DNA of 64,000 nucleotides from Leeuwenhoekiella polynyae (lineage in GTDB: Bacteria; Bacteroidota; Bacteroidia; Flavobacteriales; Flavobacteriaceae), in assembly GCF_042683665.1 (NCBI RefSeq), contig NZ_JBHUOO010000004.1; one strand, 5' to 3'. Each line of letters starts with the position of its first letter. The first letter of the stretch is position 1. The position numbers and the translations under genes were made by a program. The notes under the pieces are model-generated. The model had not been told where the DNA came from and searched no databases. It saw only the letters and a program-made list of their open reading frames with translations. Below, one piece after another: positions 52,843-60,927 of the stretch.

Positions 52843-53349
52843 TTGAAGAAATTGAAAAACCGAATTAAACAATCTGAAATACTAACCTTGGAAAAAATTC
52901 AACGAGAATTTTCGCGTCATGGCTCATTTTATTTTGCAGAAGTAGTTTATGATAGCAACAGAAAATTTTACGATTTATATATAAAATTTAATCAGAATGA
53001 AATCTCTCAAAATCAAATTGAAAAGGTTAACAATCTAAATAAAAATAGGGAAGATTATATAAATGAAATTGAGCAGTACTTATTGTCTACACTAACTAAA
53101 GCAGAACAAAAAAAAGAAACTCAAATTAAAAATACCAAACTAAATGTTGACTTGATTGAAATTCAGGACGAGAACAAAAAATATGACCTGATCCTTATTT
53201 GCGGAAAGCACTATGAATATTTTGGTTTCTTGAAGAAAGATATTGGTATAAGAGTGGAAATCAAAGAAGGTAAAATAAAATCTATAGAAAGGAAAAGTAA
53301 CACAGTAAAAGCAAATAACTATAAAAAACGCTCTACAACAAGCAGGTAG
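52843..53349 (+). CDS. Unknown hydrophilic protein
   Basis: I do not recognise this 168-aa product. It starts with TTG (52843, or a second TTG at 52854), because no ATG lies near the beginning. It is rich in Lys, Asn, Glu and Ile with few hydrophobic stretches. There is a central coiled-coil-like part (QIEKVNNLNKNREDYINEIE) and a C-terminal basic tail. A small beta-like segment, KYDLILICGKHYEYFGFLKK, lies near residue 110. The gene is framed by boundary boxes, as cassette cargo would be. Confidence 0.6.
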   Translation: MKKLKNRIKQSEILTLEKIQREFSRHGSFYFAEVVYDSNRKFYDLYIKFNQNEISQNQIEKVNNLNKNREDYINEIEQYLLSTLTKAEQKKETQIKNTKLNVDLIEIQDENKKYDLILICGKHYEYFGFLKKDIGIRVEIKEGKIKSIERKSNTVKANNYKKRSTTSR

Positions 53350-53366
53350 TCGTTGCACAACCCCTT
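53333..53366 (+). other. Cassette-like boundary box after the 52843 gene
   Basis: CTACAACAAGCAGGTAGTCG followed by TTGCACAACCCC overlaps the gene's stop codon and matches 43554-43586 after the sigma operon. The CTACAAC box fits RYYYAAC. Confidence 0.5.
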
Positions 53367-53392
53367 AACTATTTAAAAAACGCATTCATTTA

Positions 53393-53427
53393 AACCGTTC
53401 CGATAGCTCGGGATGAGCGGTTTTCTA
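53393..53427 (+). terminator. Terminator-like hairpin
   Basis: AAACCG pairs with CGGTTTT, and an inner CCGA/TCGG pairing lies across AGC. The T run is short. It lies 44 bp after the 52843 gene. Confidence 0.55.
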
Positions 53428-53588
53428 GTTTTAGACCGTTTGTAAATCAGCAACATGATGTCCCTTTAAAATGGACTTATATTCCTGATTTATGGTCATT
53501 GCAAACTTCGTCATTTCCAGAAATAGGTGACCAAAAATCCATTCGGAAAATATATTGTACTTTGGTTTCGTTTATGCAAATAGTTAAA

Positions 53589-54482
53589 ATGGAATCAATA
53601 GAAGAATTTTATAAGTACAAGTTCAATAAATATCCTGAAAATCTTCACAATACAATCGGACAATTCAATGTGTTTCAGATTGAAAACCGAATGAGAAAAA
53701 ATGAAGAATTTCCAATTCACATTCGCAGAAATTTCTTTAAAATAATGCTTTTTTCAGGTGAAAATACGTTTAGATATGGAAATCAAAATATAAAAGTAAG
53801 CGGCAATACTTTATTGTTTTTCCACCCGAATATTCCTTATTCGTATCAACCTTTATCAGCCATAACAAAAGGTGCTTTCTGCGTTTTTAAAAGTGAATTT
53901 TTTCAAGGCAATTACAAGTTAGATTTAGACAATCTTTCTCTTTTTAAATCATCAAATCCACCTATTTTTAAGCTATCAAAAACCAGCTGTCAAGAGGTAG
54001 AGAACTTATTCTCAAAAATGCTTCAAGAAGTGCAAGGAGATTACATCTACAAGTATGATTTGATTAGAAATTATGTAAGCGAATTATATTTTTTGGCAAT
54101 GAAATGGATCCCGCCAGAAAATTTTTTTCAATATGGGGATGCAAGCAAACGCATTACAATGATCTTTACAGAATTATTGGAACAGCAATTCCCTATTCAA
54201 TACAAGTCTGACAAACTAAAATTTCGCTTGCCTAATGAATACGCAGAGAAAATGTTTGTTCACGTTAATTATCTGAATAGGTGCGTAAAAAAAGTAACAG
54301 GAAAAACAACGAGCCAACACATATTTGAACGAATAGGTACAGAAGCAAAAATTTTGCTCAAACACACCGATTGGACAATTTCGGAAGTAAGTGAAACTTT
54401 GGGTTTTGGCGACCCTGCACATTTTAATAAATTCTTTAAAAAACAAACAGGAATAAACCCGAGTTCTTTTAAATTGGTTTGA
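53589..54482 (+). CDS. AraC-family regulator (diverged type)
   Basis: This is a 297-aa regulator. The ATG at 53589 (MESIEEFYKYKFNKYPENLH) is chosen over an upstream start at 53499, whose added 30 residues show no family features. The N-terminal cupin-like half contains FFKIMLFSGENTFRYGNQNI and LLFFHPNIPYSYQPL. The C-terminal AraC helix-turn-helix contains YAEKMFVHVNYLNRCVKKVT and ISEVSETLGFGDPAHFNKFF. It belongs to a different branch from the five paralogues. It precedes an SDR gene by 82 bp, the reverse order of the other units. Confidence 0.9.
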   Translation: MESIEEFYKYKFNKYPENLHNTIGQFNVFQIENRMRKNEEFPIHIRRNFFKIMLFSGENTFRYGNQNIKVSGNTLLFFHPNIPYSYQPLSAITKGAFCVFKSEFFQGNYKLDLDNLSLFKSSNPPIFKLSKTSCQEVENLFSKMLQEVQGDYIYKYDLIRNYVSELYFLAMKWIPPENFFQYGDASKRITMIFTELLEQQFPIQYKSDKLKFRLPNEYAEKMFVHVNYLNRCVKKVTGKTTSQHIFERIGTEAKILLKHTDWTISEVSETLGFGDPAHFNKFFKKQTGINPSSFKLV

Positions 54483-54534
54483 TTTTTACAAATATTGATT
54501 TCTATCCTACTTACCATCTCCAAGAAATCCATTC

Positions 54535-54542
54535 TAATTTTG
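54535..54542 (+). promoter_or_regulatory. -7 box TAATTTTG before SDR gene
   Basis: This is an exact TAnnTTTG match 22 bp before the SDR start codon. The identical box TAATTTTG precedes the SDR at 57877, suggesting a common promoter type for these genes. Confidence 0.5.
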
Positions 54543-54564
54543 TAACCACAACAAAAGTATAAAA

Positions 54565-55395
54565 ATGGAAAACTCAAAAGTTTGGTACATCACGGGAGCA
54601 TCCAAAGGTATTGGACGTTCTTTAGTAGAACAATTATTATTACAAGGAGAAAAAGTTGCTGCAACTTCACGAAAAATTTCTGCTTTTTCGGGCATTGCGA
54701 ATGAAAACTTTTTGCCCTTGGAAGTTGATTTAACAGACGAAAAATCAATTGCAACATCATTCGAAAGCACTAAGTACGCTTTTGGAAAAATAGATGTAGT
54801 TATAAACAACGCAGGTTACGGAATTGGCGGAGCAATAGAAGAATTATCGGACGAAGAAATAAATGACAATTTCAATGTCAATTTTTTTGCTGTTGTAAAA
54901 GTCATTCAGCAAGCATTGCCCTACTTACGCAATCAGCGTTCGGGACATATTATTAATATTTCATCAATCGCAGGTTTTGCACCAGGACTTGGTTGGAGTA
55001 TTTATTCCGCAGCAAAATTTGCGGTAACAGGTTTGTCTGAAGCATTGGCGAATGATTTGAAACCATTAGGTATAAACGTTACAGCGGTTTTACCCGGATG
55101 GTTTCGCACTAATTTCGCAAAAGCAGACTCGATTAGTTTCGGCAAAAAACAAATTGACGATTACAGTTTTTTGAGAGCTGCACACCAAAAAATGACTGAA
55201 ATAGACGGAAAACAATTAGGCAACCCCGACAAAGTTGCGAACGCTTTTATTGAATTAATTAATAGCCAAAATCCTCCAACACTTTTATTTTTAGGAAGTG
55301 ATGCCCACAAAAGAGCGATAGACAAAACCAATCATTTATTAAAGCAAATTGACGGATGGAAAATTCTTTCTTTATCAACAGACTTTGACAAATAA
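54565..55395 (+). CDS. Short-chain dehydrogenase (SDR)
   Basis: This is a 276-aa SDR: TGASKGIG at 9-16, NNAGYGIGG near 83, ISSIAG near 134 and YSAAK near 153. The C-terminus (FLGSDAHKRAIDKTNHLLKQ) matches the extension of the SDRs at 38466 and 57877. The substrate is unknown; the group includes carbonyl reductases. It has its own AraC regulator upstream. Confidence 0.92.
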   Translation: MENSKVWYITGASKGIGRSLVEQLLLQGEKVAATSRKISAFSGIANENFLPLEVDLTDEKSIATSFESTKYAFGKIDVVINNAGYGIGGAIEELSDEEINDNFNVNFFAVVKVIQQALPYLRNQRSGHIINISSIAGFAPGLGWSIYSAAKFAVTGLSEALANDLKPLGINVTAVLPGWFRTNFAKADSISFGKKQIDDYSFLRAAHQKMTEIDGKQLGNPDKVANAFIELINSQNPPTLLFLGSDAHKRAIDKTNHLLKQIDGWKILSLSTDFDK

Positions 55396-55423
55396 GCAAC
55401 TTAAAGTCCAGTTTTTTATTGCA

Positions 55424-55456
55424 AGTCCATTGTTATCTAACAGATAACAATGGACT
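55424..55456. other. Perfect 15-bp inverted repeat hairpin
   Basis: AGTCCATTGTTATCT and AGATAACAATGGACT are perfectly complementary around a 3-base loop. It is 29 bp after the SDR stop. No T run follows, so it may be a bidirectional terminator, an RNA processing site or the core of a repeat. The rest of the 303-bp gap holds nothing recognised, though CGGTTTCGGTGGTCAGGAAA near 55580 is G+C-richer than its surroundings. Confidence 0.7.
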
Positions 55457-55698
55457 GCTAATTGAACTATGCAAACCTATCAAGACAGAATACTAAGGTG
55501 TAAAGATAAAAGCTAAGCATACTACTTATGACGGATGGACAACTCACAGTAAGGTTTTCGCTTCACAGCTAACTTTGGTTTCGGTGGTCAGGAAAGTGCT
55601 TCGAAACTGCCATAAGCCATGTGCAAAACATTGTAATCAATTTACAGAAATCAAAATTTGGATTAAATTGAACTTTTGTAAGTTATAAATATTGTCAA

Positions 55699-56310
55699 AT
55701 GGAACAAAAGATGGACATTAAGAATTTCATATCAAACCTTCCAGAATTTCTGGAAACGGAGCAAATCTTAGCACCGTGGGAATTGACTATTAATCTGAAA
55801 AAAATCATTGAGAAAATACTTCCATTACTCGGAACGGAATTTAAAGTTTCTGACGGAATAGCAATTCATAAATCTGTAAGTGTAGAAAGCGGAGTTACAT
55901 TTAAAAAACCCTTTATAGCAATGCAAAATTGTCGCATCGGAGCAAACGCATATTTTAGAGAAGGAGTATTCTTGGATAAATCTGTGAATATTGGACCAAG
56001 TTCTGAGATTAAAAGCAGCATAATTTGTGCGGAAACAGCAATTGCGCATTTAAACTATATCGGGAATAGTATTATTGGACAAAAAGTTAATTTCGAAGGA
56101 GGCTCAATAGCAGCAAACCATTACAATGAAAGAGCGGACAAAAAGATTCTAGTAAAATACAAAAATACTGTAATTGATACCGGAGTCGAAAAATTCGGAG
56201 CCTTGGTAGGCGACAATTCGAGAATAGGTGCGAATGCAGTTTTATCCCCGGGAACAATTCTTGAAAAAAACTCGATTGTGAAAAGATTGGAATTAATTGA
56301 GCAACTATAA
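55699..56310 (+). CDS. Left-handed beta-helix (hexapeptide) protein, GlmU-like C-terminus
   Basis: This is a 203-aa protein with hexapeptide-type repeats from about residue 60 to 195 (VSVESGVTFKKPFIAMQNCR, then VNIGPSSEIKSSIIC, then FGALVGDNSRIGANAVLSPG). The pattern resembles the acetyltransferase/uridylyl-type beta-helix of GlmU and related sugar enzymes, including a HLNYIGNSIIG segment with a candidate catalytic His. No nucleotidyltransferase domain is attached. It is probably an acyltransferase acting on a sugar or related acceptor. Confidence 0.78.
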   Translation: MEQKMDIKNFISNLPEFLETEQILAPWELTINLKKIIEKILPLLGTEFKVSDGIAIHKSVSVESGVTFKKPFIAMQNCRIGANAYFREGVFLDKSVNIGPSSEIKSSIICAETAIAHLNYIGNSIIGQKVNFEGGSIAANHYNERADKKILVKYKNTVIDTGVEKFGALVGDNSRIGANAVLSPGTILEKNSIVKRLELIEQL

Positions 56311-56330
56311 CGGAAAAAAAACGGGCAACA

Positions 56331-56440
56331 ACAATTAGCGTTCGTGCGATCGGTACAGATTGTCCCGTAACATAGCAGGAGCCCAGCTTGAACGCCGTGT
56401 TGACTGAACCGTCCCGATAGCGGGATTCGGTCAGCCTTCT
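56331..56440. repeat. Left arm of the bipartite repeat
   Basis: CAATTAGCGTTCGTGCGATC, GGTACAGATTGTCCCGTAAC and GAACGCCGTGTTGACTGAAC are nearly identical to the left arm at 59648-59720. It starts 20 bp after the beta-helix gene. Right-hand sequence up to 56470 (AGTTAGTCTGTTTTAGGATG) resembles 30016-30038. Confidence 0.7.
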
Positions 56441-56518
56441 ATAGGAGTTAGTCTGTTTTAGGATGGTTATTTGAGGTCTGCACTGAACTCGTATAGTGTT
56501 TTGGAGGGCTTGTTTTTC

Positions 56519-56645
56519 TTTGAAGTACACCTACCGAACCAAAAGAGGTTTACAAGCAGCGTTGGCAGATTTAGGGCTGATGCTTTTTACTTACAACATT
56601 AAAAGGGGCATCAACCTTGGGATAGCATTCAATACTGCTCTTGAG
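56519..56645 (+). pseudogene. DDE transposase C-terminal remnant
   Basis: The sequence reads YTYRTKRGLQAALADLG, then LMLFTYNIKRGINLGIA, a pattern typical of the end of IS4/IS1182-like DDE transposases (TKRG, LG-M, YN-KR-INI). The rest of the gene is missing. It may be the other end of the same kind of element whose start lies at 47630. The remaining 190 bases to the next gene hold nothing recognised. Confidence 0.6.
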
Positions 56646-56833
56646 AATTAAATATCAGGTGTTTAGAGTTTGATGAGGTCGTTAAAAGAAGGATATGCAA
56701 ACGGTATTGCCTTGAGGTCACTCTTGTCTATTATTTAAATTTTATTGGATATCGAACACGCTTCAACTACTTTTAAGAAATAAACAGATAGTTTTGAGAT
56801 AGACTACAATTCGTAATACTTAACAAGAATAAA

Positions 56834-57484
56834 GTGAAAAAAAATATTGTTTTACCGTTACTCATGATGATAGCAACACTTGCATCTTCTCAAAAAATAG
56901 AAACTATGAATTGGTATAATGAACCTGCCTCATGGCAAGTGTCAGAAGATAAATTGGAAATGTTCGTGACCCCGCAATCAGACTATTGGCGTGAAACACA
57001 CTATGGTTTTACAGTAGACGATGGACCATTTTATTTTACAACCAGAGGAGGAGAGTTCGAGGCAACCCTAAAAATAACAGGAGAATATAAAACCCGCTTT
57101 GATCAAATGGGAATGATGCTAAGAGTTGATGAAAAACATTGGATAAAGACAGGAATTGAATATGTTGACGGTAAATATAATTTCAGTACCGTAGTTACCG
57201 ATACTAAAAGTAGTTGGAGTGTGATTCAATTGTCACAACAACCTCGTTCGGTATGGATTAAGGCTGTTAGACGATTAGATGCTGTTGAAATATTCTATTC
57301 CCTTGATGGAGAAAATTATACGATGAGTAATTTAAGTTATCTAAAAGGCGATGTTCCGGTTAAGGTAGGTATGATGGCAGCAAGCCCTGATGGAGAAGGA
57401 TTCAAAGCTATATTTGAAGAATTTAATATAAAACACTTACCTGATTTGAGAAGATTAGAATGGTTAGAAAAAAATAAAGAATAA
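56834..57484 (+). CDS. DUF1349-domain secreted protein
   Basis: This is a 216-aa protein with a signal peptide (KKNIVLPLLMMIATLASS after a GTG start). It carries a DUF1349 concanavalin-like domain (WYNEPASWQVSEDKLEMFVT, then FDQMGMMLRVDEKHWIKTGI, and DGEGFKAIFEEFNIK at the end). DUF1349 proteins adopt a lectin/glucanase-like sandwich and often bind carbohydrate; the ligand is unknown. There is no neighbour on the same strand nearby. Confidence 0.85.
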   Translation: MKKNIVLPLLMMIATLASSQKIETMNWYNEPASWQVSEDKLEMFVTPQSDYWRETHYGFTVDDGPFYFTTRGGEFEATLKITGEYKTRFDQMGMMLRVDEKHWIKTGIEYVDGKYNFSTVVTDTKSSWSVIQLSQQPRSVWIKAVRRLDAVEIFYSLDGENYTMSNLSYLKGDVPVKVGMMAASPDGEGFKAIFEEFNIKHLPDLRRLEWLEKNKE

Positions 57485-57876
57485 CAACTCTCTAAAACAT
57501 CTTTAAATTAATTTGACGTTTAAGCCTCCTTTCCAGAATATAACGACTAAGCCATTTAAGGTTCCCAATTATAGAGCAGTCTTGATCTTTAGGGTTCCAG
57601 CCTAATCAATGCGCTCAAAGACATACTTTTCCGTATCAAGACAAAAAATGAAAATATGAAAAGGAATTAATAGTCTGAAAGCTCTTGAACCTATTTACAT
57701 TGGTTTGTATCGTCCCAAAGGTCTAGTTTAAAATTGATAGGAGTAACATTAAGATTGACTTAGTCATTTAGTGGTACTAAAACAAATTAGCCCAATTCTT
57801 GAATTTAAATACGCTTATCCTTGATTTGAAAACTTTATAAATCTTCTGGCCTTGTAATTTTGTTCAAAACAAAAAA
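57485..57876 (+). promoter_or_regulatory. Gene-free stretch with -7 box TAATTTTG at 57855
   Basis: There is no gene. The only recognisable sign is TAATTTTG at 57855-57862, 14 bp before the SDR start, identical to the box before the SDR at 54565. There is no TTTG at the standard -33 distance; one at 57825 is 26 bp away. Confidence 0.45.
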
Positions 57877-58710
57877 ATGAAAATACAAAAAGTTTGGTTG
57901 ATTACCGGTGCCTCTAAAGGAATGGGACTTGAAATTACAAAAGCAGTTTTAAGGAATGGCGATAAAGTCATTGCGACTTCTCGAAATACAAATACACTGT
58001 TGAAAAATATTAAAGAATATGACAGCAATTTACTTCCAATAAAACTGGACATTACCAATGAAAAAGAGGTTGCAAATGCTGTTTCAAAGGGGATAGAAAC
58101 TTTTGGTAAACTAGATGTGATAGTCAATAATGCGGGCTATAACCTTTTGGGGAATATCGAAGAGTTAAGTGATGAGGAATTTAAAAAAACAATGGATGTC
58201 AATCTTTTTGCAATAACCCATATTCTTAGAAATGTCTTGCCACACCTACGCAGGCAAAATTCGGGGCATATCATCAACATTGCTTCTATGATGGGGTATA
58301 TGAGCTATCCTGGCAATGGCAGCTATAGTGCTTCAAAATATGCTGTTATAGGATTATCGGAAGCATTGGCTCAGGAAGTTGCGCCATTTGGCATTAAAGT
58401 AAGTATTTTGGCTCCAGGAACTTTCCGAACAAATTTTATGAATGCGGAAACACTCCATACTGCTCAACATAAAATGGATGCCTATAATTTAGATACACAG
58501 ATAGAACAGTTTACAGGGGTTGATGGTAAACAGTTGGGGAATCCTAAAAAATTAGCACAGGTAGTACTTAAACTCGCAGAAATGCCGAATCCTCCCTTGC
58601 ACCTTCCTTTGGGATCTGATAGTTACACTGCCATTCTAGAAGTTCGTAAAAACGAAAAAGAAGAAATGCAAGAATGGAAAACCTTATCTTTATTTACAGA
58701 TTTTGATTAA
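57877..58710 (+). CDS. Short-chain dehydrogenase (SDR)
   Basis: This is a 277-aa SDR: TGASKGMG at 10-17, NNAGYNLLG near 84, an IASMMG segment with the catalytic Ser region near 135 and YSASK near 154. The C-terminus (LPLGSDSYTAILEVRKNEKE) again shows the extension shared with 38466 and 54565. It is 6 bp upstream of an AraC regulator, which is effectively part of the same transcript. Confidence 0.92.
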   Translation: MKIQKVWLITGASKGMGLEITKAVLRNGDKVIATSRNTNTLLKNIKEYDSNLLPIKLDITNEKEVANAVSKGIETFGKLDVIVNNAGYNLLGNIEELSDEEFKKTMDVNLFAITHILRNVLPHLRRQNSGHIINIASMMGYMSYPGNGSYSASKYAVIGLSEALAQEVAPFGIKVSILAPGTFRTNFMNAETLHTAQHKMDAYNLDTQIEQFTGVDGKQLGNPKKLAQVVLKLAEMPNPPLHLPLGSDSYTAILEVRKNEKEEMQEWKTLSLFTDFD

Positions 58711-58716
58711 AATAGG

Positions 58717-59628
58717 ATGAAGAATGCGGCTCCATATAGAATTGAAACCATATCTGAACTTCATAGATTATTCAATTTGCCAAAGCCTATTCATCCTTTG
58801 ATAAGCGTGATTGATTTTGAGCTTTTAAGATTTGACTCTAGTGATATTTGGAGCAGTTTTTATTATGATTTTTATTGTGTAGCGATTAAAAAAGGTGCGT
58901 CAGGTAAATTCCGTTACGGACAGAGTCATTATGATTTTGATGAAGGTGTAATGAGTTTTACCAAACCAGGTCAAATTTTTTCTGTCACAAATTATATAGG
59001 TGAACCCGTGTCAGGATATATGATGGTTTTTAAAGCTGACCTGATACGGCATTATGAATTAGGTAAGAATATTGGTAATTATGGATTTTTCTCTTATGCT
59101 ACTGCAGAGGCGCTTCACCTATCTGGAAAAGAGGATTATATCATTATGTCTTTGATGCTTCAAATACAAAGTGAATTAGAAAACAACATAGATCATTACA
59201 GTCAGGATTTAATAGTTTCACACATTGACCTTCTACTCAATTATGCAAAGCGTTTTCACAACAGGCAATTTTTGACGCGAAGTTCTGTAACTAATGATAT
59301 TGTAGTAAAAATGGAAGAATTAATGGATGAGTACCTTAAAAATGAAGCTAAACTTTCGGGTGTACCAACAGTGAGCTTTTTTGCGGAAAAACTCCATACC
59401 TCTCCCAATTATTTAAGTGATTTATTAAAAAATTCAACCGGCAGAAATGCCCAAACCCATATTCAGGAATCCCTAGTTGAAAGAGCAAAAGAGCTGCTTT
59501 CAACAACTAATTTAAGCATAAAGCAAATCGCTTATGATTTGGGGTTTGAATACCCCCAATCTTTCAGTACTATGTTTAAAAAAAATACACAACAAACACC
59601 TTTACAGTTTAGGACATCATTTAATTAA
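58717..59628 (+). CDS. AraC-family regulator, paralogue 5
   Basis: This is a 303-aa family member. The sensor half has YGQSHYDFDEGVMSFTKPGQ and MMVFKADLIRHYELGKNI, where the PDF motif of the others is replaced. The linker is NYAKRFHNRQFLTRS. The DNA-binding half has VSFFAEKLHTSPNYLSDLLK and IKQIAYDLGFEYPQSFSTMF. Its C-terminal half is about five-sixths identical to the truncated copy at 7438. It starts 6 bp after the SDR. Confidence 0.93.
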   Translation: MKNAAPYRIETISELHRLFNLPKPIHPLISVIDFELLRFDSSDIWSSFYYDFYCVAIKKGASGKFRYGQSHYDFDEGVMSFTKPGQIFSVTNYIGEPVSGYMMVFKADLIRHYELGKNIGNYGFFSYATAEALHLSGKEDYIIMSLMLQIQSELENNIDHYSQDLIVSHIDLLLNYAKRFHNRQFLTRSSVTNDIVVKMEELMDEYLKNEAKLSGVPTVSFFAEKLHTSPNYLSDLLKNSTGRNAQTHIQESLVERAKELLSTTNLSIKQIAYDLGFEYPQSFSTMFKKNTQQTPLQFRTSFN

Positions 59629-59640
59629 AAAGATTACTAC

Positions 59641-59904
59641 CGCTAATAACTAGCGTTCGTGCGATCGGTACAGCTTGTCCCATAACATAGCAGGAGCCCA
59701 GCTTGAACGCCGTGTTGACTGAGTAAGTTTTTAATTTTTTTAAATAGATTTATTTTTTTAGGTTATACAGATTACCCTAAGCTAGTTTGTGTGGGGATGT
59801 GGTATTTTAATGTTATGTATTGGTAAACATGATGAAAGTTGTGGTTATTCCGGGAAATGTAAAGGGGCAATAGGTATATTTATCGGGATATAACGAATTG
59901 GGTG
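59641..59904. repeat. Bipartite inter-gene repeat, copy 2 (complete)
   Basis: The left arm begins 13 bp after the AraC stop (CGCTAATAACTAGCGTTCGT, then GCGATCGGTACAGCTTGTCC, and GAACGCCGTGTTGACTGA). The right arm (ATTGGTAAACATGATGAAAG, then GTTATTCCGGGAAATGTAAA, then ATATTTATCGGGATATAACG and AATTGGGTGCAA) ends 34 bp before the next gene. The outer ends can pair: TAACT-AG-CGTT against AACGAATTG/AACGAGTTA in the various copies, with a two-base bulge. This resembles the outer boxes of an attC site but spans about 264 bp. Confidence 0.7.
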
Positions 59905-59938
59905 CAAGCATAAAAATCGAGAAAATAGTTTAAAATAT

Positions 59939-60274
59939 ATGGACTACAACAACAAGAAATTCAAACCAGTTAATAATACAGAGAATGGCGAAACTACAGA
60001 AGAAACTATATTTGAGTATAAACAAATAAACAACATCCTGACAGCTGAATATAAGGGTGGGCAAATAATAAAAGGGCATCTGATCGGATTAGTGGACGAA
60101 AATGGAAATATCGAAATGCGTTATCATCAAATCAATAAAAGAGGAGAATTAATGACGGGCATTTGTTATTCAAAACCGGAGTTTAACGAAAATGGAAAAT
60201 TAAGACTCTATGAAAGCTGGAAATGGACTTCTGGTGATATGTCTAGCGGAAATTCCATTTTAGAAGAATTGTAG
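59939..60274 (+). CDS. Small beta-rich protein annotated in relatives as N-acetylglutamate synthase-like
   Basis: This is a 111-aa protein (MDYNNKKFKPVNNTENGETT, then ILTAEYKGGQIIKGHLIGLV and ESWKWTSGDMSSGNSILEEL). Relatives in Bacteroidota are often named N-acetylglutamate synthase, but nothing here resembles a GNAT or amino-acid kinase domain. That name should not be trusted. The repeated G-x-x-x-G-x-L pattern suggests a small beta-barrel. It follows a complete copy of the bipartite repeat, as cassette cargo would. Confidence 0.75.
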   Translation: MDYNNKKFKPVNNTENGETTEETIFEYKQINNILTAEYKGGQIIKGHLIGLVDENGNIEMRYHQINKRGELMTGICYSKPEFNENGKLRLYESWKWTSGDMSSGNSILEEL

Positions 60275-60394
60275 TTTGAATTAATAACATATAATAGCCA
60301 GTTGCCAATAGAGGAGGTAAAGTGGAGTCTCACACCGGCTCAAGCGAATCTTTGTAATGTTGTGTAAATAAGGCAAAGTGTAAGCTTAACTCAA

Positions 60395-60475
60395 CATCAA
60401 AATACCACAATTCAAAACCCCAATGGTTGGCACTAATCGACCGACAAAACGACACAATTTGATCCTAGCTATCCA
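60395..60475. repeat. Decayed IS21 terminal remnant
   Basis: TACCACAATTCAAAACCCCA, GGTTGGCACTAATCGACCGA, and CGACACAATTTGATCCTAGC followed by TATCC parallel the end of the IS21 element at 2240-2319 (GGCACAATTCAAACCGAAAT, TGGCACTAACCGACCGAAAT, GGCACAATTTGATCCGAGTT). It is the footprint of a lost IS21 copy. Nothing else is recognised between 60275 and 60658. Confidence 0.7.
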
Positions 60476-60658
60476 ACCAGATAGGCACCATGGCGACAAT
60501 AATTTTAAACAAGTTTTGGGAAATTAAGCAGTTCTAATCGGGGGTAGCGTACAAAACCACATAAACATAAGAAAGGAAATTAGTATCATATGAGCTACTG
60601 TTTTAAATTTGTGTTTTCTTTAATATAGCAGTATTGGTAAAAGATTTAATTTACAGAT

Positions 60659-60832
60659 ATGCAGACGAAATTCTTTTTATACCAATTACCTCAGGGAACT
60701 CAAAATCCCGATGATAATCTTCCTGTGGATTTTAAGGATCCCTTTGAGGTAATCGTTTTTGTTATACTTCCCATACTTCTTATTGTAGGTTACATAATCT
60801 GGAGAAGGAAACGGAACAAACCTAAGGATTGA
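60659..60832 (+). CDS. Small single-pass membrane protein (57 aa)
   Basis: This is a 57-residue frame from an ATG at 60659 to TGA at 60830-60832. MQTKFFLYQLPQGTQNPDDN is followed by one hydrophobic helix (VIVFVILPILLIVGYIIW) and a basic tail (RRKRNKPKD). Close relatives of this short protein appear to be widespread in Flavobacteriia. The function is unknown. A ribosome-binding-like tract is weak. Confidence 0.72.
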   Translation: MQTKFFLYQLPQGTQNPDDNLPVDFKDPFEVIVFVILPILLIVGYIIWRRKRNKPKD

Positions 60833-60927
60833 GGCTTCTTGTTGGGTAAAAGTTAAATATAACTTATGAATGCCAATTCTAAAATAGCGTCTGAGATTAG
60901 GCTTTGTTGCTTTTAAGCAACTTTTAC

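Noticed and set aside
59939..60274. N-acetylglutamate synthase activity
   Set aside because: At 111 aa without acetyltransferase or kinase motifs, the name used for relatives is not supported by the sequence.
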